DNA from: Rickettsiales bacterium
Lineage (GTDB): Bacteria; Pseudomonadota; Alphaproteobacteria; Rs-D84; CACZYB01
Direction: 5' to 3'
NCBI GenBank assembly: GCA_031288035.1
Contig: JAITSG010000016.1
Coordinates: forward strand, 1-5,953
DNA length: 5,953 nt
Made by a program: the position numbers and the translations under genes. Position 1 is the first letter of the stretch. The number at the start of each line of letters is the position of its first letter. Shown here piece by piece: positions 1 to 4,261 of the stretch. Under the pieces are notes generated by a model. The model was not told the origin of the DNA. It saw nothing but the letters and a program-made list of their open reading frames with translations, and made no database searches.

Positions 1-263
1 CTGTCCGTGCGGTGGCACTGCGTGTCGGTGAAGCGTTCGTAGTGGCCGAGGTCCAGGTCCGTTTCCGCGCCGTCGTCCGTCACGAACACCTCGCCGTGCT
101 GGAAGGGCGACAGGGTGCCGGGGTCGACGTTGAAGTACGGATCCATCTTGCGCATGCGCACGCTGTAGCCGCGGGCCTTCAAAAGCGCGCCTATGGAGGC
201 CGAGGCCACGCCTTTCCCGAGCGAGCTTATGACCCCGCCCGTGACGAATATGTATTTTGTCAT
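1..263 (-). CDS. pyrG: CTP synthase, N-terminal part (cut by window edge)
   Basis: CTP synthase makes CTP from UTP, ATP and glutamine, the last step of de novo pyrimidine nucleotide synthesis in the cytoplasm. Only the first 87 residues of the N-terminal synthetase (amidoligase) domain are here; the rest, including the glutaminase domain, lies beyond position 1. The P-loop-like GGVISSLGKG is at residues 9-18 (Lys17), followed by Lys39 in RKMDPY, NVDPGT at 45-50, and TDDGAETDLDLGHYERF at 62-78, whose Asp71 matches a magnesium ligand of the family. The ATG at 261-263 gives the standard MTKYIFVTGG start, with AAGGGG about 13 bases upstream. It starts 22 bp after the stop of the HNH-like gene, so the two are probably co-transcribed. 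All three Ile codons are ATA. The wording ARGYSVRMRKMDPY resembles alphaproteobacterial PyrG. Confidence 0.97.
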   Translation of the reverse strand, partial: MTKYIFVTGGVISSLGKGVASASIGALLKARGYSVRMRKMDPYFNVDPGTLSPFQHGEVFVTDDGAETDLDLGHYERFTDTQCHRTD

Positions 264-285
264 CCTTCGGTTCCCCTTGCCTTTG

Positions 286-879
286 CTATACTCCCTTTGC
301 CCTGGCCCACGCGAACGCGGCCGGGAACTGGCGGAAGAAATTGTCGGAAACCTCCTCGTACTCCTCGCGCCTATACAGCATCCTGCCGTCTAGTTTAGGC
401 AAGAGCAGGAGGAATGGCTCGAACGGCTTCCTTATGTTTATTCCCCGCTCCTTAAGCTGGTCCTGGGTTATGCTGGACACCTCATCGTGATGTTCTTCGA
501 CCAGGGCGACTGTATAGTCCTTGTTCGTTCCGCCGACCGACAGGGGATAGGCGTGGTGTATGGTGTACGTGTCCTCGCCGAAAATGAATTCGTCATAGAG
601 GGCCGGCGCGTATTTGCGCATTCTCGCCAGGAACGATTCCTTCGGGCCGCTATACGACCTGAACTGGCCGTTTAAGTGGAAGAAGACGTGATCGAACTCG
701 TAGCGGAGCCTTTTATACCGCCTCGACGTAACATACTGCGCCACGTGTACGGTCACTGATGGATATATCTGGCCGAGGTCGTATGCGTAGTACTTTAAGT
801 CGCCCAGTCGTTTTTGAAAGTCGCTCTTCCGCGACGAAGGCAGGTTTGCTCGTGAATAGCCTATTCTTCCTAATGACAT
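286..879 (-). CDS. hypothetical protein with HNH-nuclease-like motif, 197 aa
   Basis: I do not recognise this gene as a named family. Residues 107-134 read IHHAYPLSVGGTN followed by ALVEEHHDEV, which resembles the beta-beta-alpha metal core of HNH endonucleases: a His pair (H108, H109), a GG turn at 116-117 and a second His pair (H130, H131). The place usually held by the central Asn appears to be Thr123; the nearest Asn is N119. There are no cysteines, so no zinc knuckle of the CxxC type. The first 100 residues are rich in Arg, Lys and Tyr, which would fit nucleic-acid binding. No signal peptide or membrane segment is visible. The ATG at 877-879 has a strong GGAGGAG ribosome binding site with 7-base spacing, and a promoter lies upstream, so the gene looks expressed. 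Codon use (6 of 7 Ile are ATA) matches its neighbours. Nuclease activity is inference; a metal-free DNA- or RNA-binding role is possible. Confidence 0.8.
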   Translation of the reverse strand: MSLGRIGYSRANLPSSRKSDFQKRLGDLKYYAYDLGQIYPSVTVHVAQYVTSRRYKRLRYEFDHVFFHLNGQFRSYSGPKESFLARMRKYAPALYDEFIFGEDTYTIHHAYPLSVGGTNKDYTVALVEEHHDEVSSITQDQLKERGINIRKPFEPFLLLLPKLDGRMLYRREEYEEVSDNFFRQFPAAFAWARAKGV

Positions 880-925
880 TTCTTCTCTCCTCCCCCTCGC
901 GTTGGTTTTCTTCCTCTCCTTGTAT

Positions 926-955
926 ATCCTAGCCCGGCCCGGCGGTAAAAATCAA
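926..955 (-). promoter_or_regulatory. sigma70-type promoter for HNH-like gene and pyrG
   Basis: Reading the minus strand, TTGATT (950-955) is followed after 18 bases by TAGGAT (926-931), each matching 4 of 6 consensus bases. An overlapping alternative is TTTACC (944-949), 17 bases, TATACA (921-926). It lies just after the rplQ terminator and about 50 bp before the HNH-like start, which is where a promoter for that gene would be expected. It begins TTGATTTT, like the promoter at 1884-1912. The match is moderate, and the choice between the two -10 boxes is open. Confidence 0.55.
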
Positions 956-960
956 GGGCG

Positions 961-995
961 TAAAAAAAGAAGAAGGCCCCTTGCGGAGCCTTCCT
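961..995 (-). terminator. intrinsic terminator after rplQ
   Basis: In the minus-strand RNA, GAAGGCUCC pairs with GGGGCCUUC (9 bp, one G-U) around a GCAA loop of the stable GNRA class. A further G-U and A-U pair extend the stem. The hairpin is followed by CUUCUUUUUUUA. It begins two bases after the rplQ stop codon, so it ends the ribosomal-protein transcript before the HNH-like gene, which then has its own promoter. Confidence 0.9.
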
Positions 996-997
996 GC

Positions 998-1561
998 CTA
1001 CGGTCCTATGACCTTTCTGTGGGCCTGGGCCTTCGTGCCCGTGGATTGGGCCCTGGCCTTCGTGCCCTTGATGTCCTTGACCGAGTGTTCCTCGTTCCCG
1101 GCCGGGGTCTTTTTCGCGTCGGATTTCGCGGCTTCCTTCGCCGCGCCCTCGGCGAGCTTGCGTTCGGCGGCAAGTTTTTTCTGCCTCATTCCCTTCGCGT
1201 CCGCGTCCCTGTCCACCAGCTCTATGATGGCGACGTCGGCCGCGTCCCCGGGCCTGAACCCTGCCTTTATCACGCGCGTATAGCCGCCGTTGCGGTCCTT
1301 GTACCGCGGGGCCAGGACGGAAAAGAGCTTCGAGACGGCCTCGTCCGAGCGGAGGAACGAGGCCGCCTGGCGCCGCGCGGCGACGCCGCCCTTCTTGCCG
1401 ACGGTTATCATCCGTTCCGCGAAGCGCCGGAGGTCCTTCGCCTTCGCGAGCGTGGTTTCTATCTGCTCGTGCTCGAAGAGCGAGCACGCGAGGTTCGAGA
1501 ACAGGCCGAGCCTGTGCGATGTGGGCCGGCCGAGTTTGCGTCCCATGAGCGAATGCCGCAT
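998..1561 (-). CDS. rplQ: 50S ribosomal protein L17 with long Ala/Lys tail
   Basis: L17 is a structural protein of the large ribosomal subunit located near the peptide exit tunnel. The core (residues 1 to about 118) carries the family features: MRHSLMGRKLGRPTSHR at the N-terminus, SLFEHEQIETTLAKAKDLRR at 28-46, and PRYKDRNGGYTRVIKAGFRPGD at 85-106. The ATG at 1559-1561 gives the canonical MRH start and has AAGGAAAAG upstream. At 187 aa it is about 60 residues longer than the usual 120-130. The extra tail (119-187) is low-complexity, rich in Ala, Lys and Glu, and ends with two copies of a GTKA-containing unit encoded by a 27-bp-period DNA repeat. Charged extensions of L17 occur in some lineages; here the tail may contact rRNA, which is inference. 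A 62-aa membrane protein gene separates it from rpoA, and a strong terminator follows. Confidence 0.97.
   Translation of the reverse strand: MRHSLMGRKLGRPTSHRLGLFSNLACSLFEHEQIETTLAKAKDLRRFAERMITVGKKGGVAARRQAASFLRSDEAVSKLFSVLAPRYKDRNGGYTRVIKAGFRPGDAADVAIIELVDRDADAKGMRQKKLAAERKLAEGAAKEAAKSDAKKTPAGNEEHSVKDIKGTKARAQSTGTKAQAHRKVIGP
1020..1067. repeat. 27-bp-period direct repeat in the rplQ tail
   Basis: Two 21-bp copies, at 1020-1040 and 1047-1067, are identical at 19 positions and offset by 27 bp, exactly nine codons. They encode GTKARAQ and GTKAQAH of the L17 C-terminal tail. The in-frame period suggests a recent tandem duplication inside the coding sequence. Confidence 0.85.
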
Positions 1562-1579
1562 TTTCTTTTCCTTTTTGTA

Positions 1580-1596
1580 GCATCGCCGGGCGATGC
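1580..1596 (-). promoter_or_regulatory. hairpin just upstream of the rplQ ribosome binding site
   Basis: A perfect 7-bp inverted repeat, GCATCGC and GCGATGC, with a CCG loop ends 18 bases before the rplQ start codon. It is followed by TACAAAAAGGAAAAGAAA, which carries the ribosome binding site, and not by a U-tract, so it is not an intrinsic terminator. It may control rplQ translation or protect processed mRNA. The structure is seen in the sequence; the function is inference. Confidence 0.6.
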
Positions 1597-1607
1597 GGAT
1601 TGAACCT

Positions 1608-1636
1608 GGGGCGCCAAGCCGGACTTAGTGCGCCCC
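1608..1636 (-). promoter_or_regulatory. second hairpin in the rplQ leader
   Basis: The minus strand has GGGGCGC (1630-1636) and its exact complement GCGCCCC (1608-1614) enclosing ACTAAGTCCGGCTTG, in which UAAG and CUUG can pair as an inner stem. It lies 10 bases after the stop of the 62-aa gene and 11 bases before the hairpin at 1580-1596. No U-tract follows. Together the two stems fill most of the 85-bp gap and could form a leader or processing element for rplQ. Confidence 0.6.
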
Positions 1637-1646
1637 GTAATAAAAG

Positions 1647-1835
1647 CTATTCCCCGCGCGAGTCGTTCGCCGCGCTTATTCCTATGTCCTGTCCCATCTG
1701 GGCCATGTTCACGCTGCCGCGCAGGTTGTTGACGGCTGCAATGCCCGCGCCGAACAGGTTCAGGAACAGCACGCACATCAGGCAGAACTTCAAAAGGTTC
1801 CAGCCCGGCGTCTTTTCTTCTTTTTTCTCGCCCAT
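1647..1835 (-). CDS. hypothetical small single-span membrane protein, 62 aa
   Basis: I do not recognise a family. The protein has a short Lys/Glu-rich start (MGEKKEEK), one hydrophobic segment at about residues 13-35 (LLKFCLMCVLFLNLFGAGIAAV) and a polar, Asn- and Gln-containing tail of about 27 residues. The positive N-terminal flank would favour the N-terminus staying in the cytoplasm. There is no lipobox and no clear signal-peptidase site, so a bitopic inner-membrane protein is the simplest reading. The ATG at 1833-1835 has AAGGA with 8-base spacing, and a good promoter lies upstream at 1884-1912. It interrupts the usual rpoA-rplQ pair. SecE and SecG were considered because Sec genes are often linked to this region, but the SecE signature around the WP motif and the SecG two-span layout are both absent. 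It could be missed by annotation pipelines because of its length. Confidence 0.72.
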   Translation of the reverse strand: MGEKKEEKTPGWNLLKFCLMCVLFLNLFGAGIAAVNNLRGSVNMAQMGQDIGISAANDSRGE

Positions 1836-1883
1836 TTTTCAAATCCTTTTTTTCAATGCGGCCCCGCGGCGCCCTTAATATGG

Positions 1884-1912
1884 GATATAGCGAACGCGGC
1901 CGCGAAAATCAA
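1884..1912 (-). promoter_or_regulatory. promoter between rpoA and the 62-aa gene
   Basis: On the minus strand TTGATT (1907-1912) is separated by 17 bases from TATATC (1884-1889), preceded by C to give CTATAT, a -10 form common in alphaproteobacterial housekeeping promoters. Each box matches 4 of 6 consensus bases and the spacing is ideal. The spacer contains the 10-bp palindrome CGCGGCCGCG (1895-1904). Transcription would start near 1877, about 40 bases before the 62-aa gene, and would also cover rplQ. Confidence 0.6.
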
Positions 1913-1941
1913 TAGCCCCGCCGGATTATGTTCCGACCGGT

Positions 1942-2958
1942 CTATCTGTACGGGTTCTCGAACTTGCGCGAGAGCTCCTCTATGTTGTCCGGCGGCCACC
2001 CCTGGACGTCCATGCCGAGGTACAGGTCCATCAGCGCGAGCTGCTCCTTTATCTCGTTCAGGGACTTGCGCCCGAAGTTCGGGGTGCGGAGCATGTCGTT
2101 TTCTGTTTTTTGGACAAGCTCGCCTATATAGGTTATGCTGTCGTTCTTCAGGCAGTTGTTCGCGCGCACGGAAAGCTCGAGCTCCTCGACCTTCTTGAGG
2201 AGGACCTTCGGGAACGGGAGGTCGGGCATGCTCTCGTCCTTCTTCTTTTCCACGGTCGGGTCTTCGAAGTTTATGAACATGCCTAGCTGGTCGGTGAGTA
2301 TTCGCGCCGACAGGGCGACGGCGTCCTCGGGGGCGACAGCGCCGTTCGTCTTGACCGTCATGACGAGCTTGTCATAGTCGGTTTTCTGGCCCACGCGGGC
2401 GGGTTCGACGGACGTCGCGACGTTGATTACCGGGCCGAATATGCTGTCCACGGATATGTATCCTATCGGCTGGTCGTGGCGCTTGTTTTCCTCGGCGGTG
2501 CGGTATCCCTTGCCGTTTTCGACGAAGAATTCGACGGAGATGCCCGCGTTCGCGTCCATATGGCATATGACGAAGTCTTTGTTGACTATCTCTATGTCGC
2601 CCTGGGTTTCTATCTGCCCGGCCCTAACCTCGCCGGCGCCCGAGGCCCTGAGCGTCATTTTCTTCGGGTGTTCGGTCGAGGATTTCAGGACTATCTGCTT
2701 CACGTTTAGGACGAATTCTATGACGTCCTCCTTCACGCCGGGGATGGAGTCGAACTCGTGCTGCACGCCGTCTATTTTTATCCCGACCACGGCCGTCCCC
2801 TGCAGCAGGGACAGCAGAATGCGCCTGAGCGCGGTGCCGAGCGTGAGGCCGAGGCCCTTCTCGAGCGGCTCCACGGTGAGGACGGCCTCGAAGGCGGACA
2901 TGGTTTCTTTCTTGATTTCTTCCGGTTTGATAAGGTTAAGCCAGTTGTTCTGTATCAA
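1942..2958 (-). CDS. rpoA: RNA polymerase alpha subunit, TTG start
   Basis: The alpha subunit dimerises to nucleate RNA polymerase assembly and contacts UP elements and activators. At 338 aa it is full length. The N-terminal domain (about 1-235) carries GLTLGTALRRILLS at 36-50 with Arg45, the key assembly residue. After a charged linker (about 236-255) the C-terminal domain has ELSVRANNCL at 261-270 with Arg265, Asn268 and Cys269, then TPNFGRKSLNEIK at 292-304 with Gly296, Lys298 and Ser299: the DNA-contact residues, at the same numbers as in E. coli. The start codon is TTG at 2956-2958. A stop codon lies seven codons upstream in frame and the next ATG is codon 20, so TTG is needed to make the conserved IQNNWLNLIKP start. 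GGGGG sits 5 bases upstream as a weak ribosome binding site. It follows rpsK after 85 bp. Alphaproteobacterial alpha ends similarly (LGMDVQGWPPDNIEEL). Confidence 0.98.
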   Translation of the reverse strand: MIQNNWLNLIKPEEIKKETMSAFEAVLTVEPLEKGLGLTLGTALRRILLSLLQGTAVVGIKIDGVQHEFDSIPGVKEDVIEFVLNVKQIVLKSSTEHPKKMTLRASGAGEVRAGQIETQGDIEIVNKDFVICHMDANAGISVEFFVENGKGYRTAEENKRHDQPIGYISVDSIFGPVINVATSVEPARVGQKTDYDKLVMTVKTNGAVAPEDAVALSARILTDQLGMFINFEDPTVEKKKDESMPDLPFPKVLLKKVEELELSVRANNCLKNDSITYIGELVQKTENDMLRTPNFGRKSLNEIKEQLALMDLYLGMDVQGWPPDNIEELSRKFENPYR

Positions 2959-3018
2959 TTTTGCCCCCGTGGTTTATAGCACTAACAGTTCAAGTCCCCC
3001 GTCCGCGCGAGGTGGTAA

Positions 3019-3038
3019 GGCGAGGGGCGTCCCCCGCC
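3019..3038 (-). promoter_or_regulatory. hairpin in the rpsK-rpoA gap
   Basis: In the minus-strand RNA, GGCGGGGG and CCCCUCGCC regions pair: four outer base pairs (GGCG with CGCC), a single-base bulge, and four G-C pairs around an ACG loop. It starts a few bases after the rpsK stop and is not followed by a U-tract. It could be an RNA-processing or partial-termination site that sets rpoA level relative to the ribosomal proteins. The function is inference. Confidence 0.45.
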
Positions 3039-3043
3039 GGGAT

Positions 3044-3433
3044 TCAGACTCTGCGGGGCTTCTTGGCCCTGCATCCATTGTGCGGAATCTTCGTAATGTC
3101 CGTAATCGCGCCGACCGTTATGCCGAGCGCCTGGAGCGCCCTGACCGCGGCCTCGCGGCCGGAGCCCGGCCCCTCCATCTTCACGTCAAGGTAACGGATG
3201 CCGTTTTCCATGGCCTTTTTGCCGGCGTTGTCGGCGACTATCTGCGCGGCGTACGGCGTGGATTTTTTCGCGCCGGAAAAGTTGTTCGCGCCCGCGGTGG
3301 ACCAGCTGATTACGTTGCCGGACAGGTCGGTTATCGTGACGCGCGTGTTGTTGAACGTGGCAAGCACGTAGGCTATGCCGTTCGACACGTTCTTTTTTTC
3401 CTTCTTTTTGGCCGGGGCCTTGTGTTCAACCAT
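3044..3433 (-). CDS. rpsK: 30S ribosomal protein S11
   Basis: S11 is a platform protein of the small ribosomal subunit, close to the mRNA exit region and the 3' end of 16S rRNA. The 129-aa product has normal family length. It shows a basic N-terminus (KAPAKKKEKKN), the fold core GIAYVLATFNNTRVTITDLSG at about 19-39, WSTAGANNFSGAKKSTPYAAQ at 44-64, and the strongly conserved end EGPGSGREAAVRALQ and ITDITKIPHNGCRAKKPRRV. The ATG at 3431-3433 has GAGGA upstream with suitable spacing. It starts 21 bp after the rpsM stop, the usual order of the alpha operon. Its Ile codons are mixed (4 ATA, 2 ATC, 3 ATT), with ATT confined to the last 20 codons, unlike rpsM. Confidence 0.98.
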   Translation of the reverse strand: MVEHKAPAKKKEKKNVSNGIAYVLATFNNTRVTITDLSGNVISWSTAGANNFSGAKKSTPYAAQIVADNAGKKAMENGIRYLDVKMEGPGSGREAAVRALQALGITVGAITDITKIPHNGCRAKKPRRV

Positions 3434-3454
3434 TGGATTCCTCGAGTAAGCTAG

Positions 3455-3832
3455 TTATTTCGTGGCCTTCTTCTTGCCGGCGACGGGTATGGCCTTGCCC
3501 TTTCGGGTGCGAGCGTTCGTCTTCGTGCGCTGGCCGCGCACGGGCAGTTTCTTCGTGTGGCGTATACCGCGGTAGCAGCGCATGTCCTGAAGCTTCTTGA
3601 TGTTGACGGCGGACTCGCGCCGGGCGTCGCCTTCGACGCGGTAGTTCTTGTCTATGAAGTCGCGTATCTGGAAAACCTCGTCGTCGGAAAGCGCGTGGAC
3701 GCGGGTTTCCGGCTTTATCTTGCACGCCTTGCATATCTTCGCCGCGGTGGTGGGTCCTATGCCGTATATATAGGTCAAGGCCGTGCCAACGCATTTTTCG
3801 GACGGTATATTCACGCCAGCTATTCGTGCCAA
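3455..3832 (-). CDS. rpsM: 30S ribosomal protein S13, TTG start
   Basis: S13 sits in the head of the small subunit and contacts tRNA and the 50S subunit through intersubunit bridges. At 125 aa it is of family length. It has the canonical start MARIAGVNIP, the helix-turn region LTYIYGIGPTTAAKIC at about 19-34, and the basic C-terminal motif CYRGIRHTKKLPVRGQRTKTNARTRKG, then a short Lys-rich tail. The start codon is TTG at 3830-3832. The canonical N-terminus begins exactly there, and AAGGAG (3840-3845) lies 7 bases upstream. It is first in the rpsM-rpsK-rpoA unit, with a near-consensus promoter about 70 bp upstream. Ten of eleven Ile codons are ATA. rpsD, present in the gammaproteobacterial alpha operon, is absent, as is usual in alphaproteobacteria. 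Confidence 0.98.
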   Translation of the reverse strand: MARIAGVNIPSEKCVGTALTYIYGIGPTTAAKICKACKIKPETRVHALSDDEVFQIRDFIDKNYRVEGDARRESAVNIKKLQDMRCYRGIRHTKKLPVRGQRTKTNARTRKGKAIPVAGKKKATK

Positions 3833-3839
3833 GTCAATT

Positions 3840-3845
3840 CTCCTT
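3840..3845 (-). promoter_or_regulatory. ribosome binding site that fixes the rpsM TTG start
   Basis: AAGGAG on the minus strand is 7 bases from the TTG at 3830-3832. A second TTG lies nearer, out of frame and only one base from AAGGAGA, too close to be used. The site supports TTG as the initiation codon of S13. Confidence 0.8.
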
Positions 3846-3900
3846 GTCTTTACTTGCTTTTTCCGTTATATTTCCACGCCAAGCCGCAACAACTGCACAT

Positions 3901-3928
3901 ATTCTAAACATTTTTTAATTGCTGTCAA
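3901..3928 (-). promoter_or_regulatory. near-consensus sigma70 promoter for rpsM-rpsK-rpoA
   Basis: The minus strand shows a perfect TTGACA (3923-3928), a 16-base AT-rich spacer (GCAATTAAAAAATGTT) and TAGAAT (3901-3906), which matches 5 of 6 bases of the -10 consensus. The -35 box begins 9 bases after the stop of the 107-aa gene. Transcription should start near 3893, leaving a leader of about 60 bases before rpsM. It separates the alpha operon from the upstream secY-adk transcript, although read-through remains possible because I see no terminator in between. Confidence 0.82.
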
Positions 3929-3937
3929 CTGTTTTCG

Positions 3938-4261
3938 TCATCTTCTCGTTTTCTGCGCCTGATATAGTTTTTCCGTTGCTTTCGAAAGTTTCCAGGACGT
4001 CTGGCTAATTTTGTATTCATTGATGCCGAGCACGAACATAGCCTCACGCGCGTTCTTCTGCTTGCATTCCTTGCGCTGGTTCCAAGTCGGCAGGCGGCAG
4101 TTTGGCGAAAACACTGCGCTGTCCGGCGGGATGAAGTTATCGCATCCGCGGCAGTTGCCGTGGAGGGCGTCAAGTATCTCGTTCTTTTCGGATTTATGCC
4201 GGCTGTACCAGTATTCCAGCCAGGAAACCCTGGCCTTGTAAAACGCCGCGAGCAAATTCAT
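3938..4261 (-). CDS. hypothetical Cys-containing protein coupled to adk, 107 aa
   Basis: I do not recognise a family. The ATG at 4259-4261 overlaps the adk stop as ATGA, and GAGGAGG inside the adk end (4269-4275) sits 7 bases upstream, so the gene is translationally coupled to adk. The protein has an aromatic, basic N-terminal helix-like stretch (AAFYKARVSWLEYWYSRHK, 5-23), then four cysteines at 37, 40, 55 and 66 (NCRGC, PNCRLP, KECKQK), spaced as a possible zinc site, and a Lys-rich C-terminal stretch that could be helical. No signal peptide or membrane span is seen. The 3' part has lower GC than the 5' part and runs into the AT-rich rpsM promoter. The position between adk and rpsM is normally empty in this gene order. 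A zinc-binding nucleic-acid or ribosome-associated protein is one guess; function is unknown. Confidence 0.78.
   Translation of the reverse strand: MNLLAAFYKARVSWLEYWYSRHKSEKNEILDALHGNCRGCDNFIPPDSAVFSPNCRLPTWNQRKECKQKNAREAMFVLGINEYKISQTSWKLSKATEKLYQAQKTRR

Noticed and set aside
880..997. A hidden small gene in the longest gap
   Set aside because: The gap is accounted for by a terminator, a promoter and a ribosome binding site, and no further start with good context is seen.
870..1583. A 237-aa minus-strand frame overlapping rplQ
   Set aside because: It is a frame-shifted shadow of rplQ with Arg/Gly-rich composition.
1597..1612. GGTTCAATCC on the minus strand, like a tRNA T-loop
   Set aside because: The flanking bases do not form a T-stem and no acceptor, D or anticodon arm can be built around it.
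1647..1835. 62-aa membrane protein as SecE or SecG
   Set aside because: It has one hydrophobic span but lacks the SecE region before the span with its conserved Trp-Pro, and lacks the two-span layout of SecG.
2973..2978. TATAAA on the minus strand before rpoA as a -10 box
   Set aside because: The only -35-like sequence (TTGAAC) is 9 bases away, and nothing suitable lies at 16-18 bases.
2986..3000. GTTCAAGTCCCCC on the plus strand, like a tRNA T-arm end
   Set aside because: The five bases before it (AACAG) do not pair with CCCCC and no cloverleaf fits.
2423..3454. A 343-aa plus-strand open frame opposite rpoA and rpsK
   Set aside because: It is antisense to two unambiguous genes, has no family similarity I recognise and crosses their boundary; GC-rich DNA commonly leaves such open shadows.
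3938..4261. The 107-aa gene as ribosomal protein L36 (rpmJ), often found near secY/adk and rpsM
   Set aside because: L36 is about 37-41 aa with a C-x2-C-x12-C-x4-H pattern and KVRxSVKxxC start; neither length nor motif fits.
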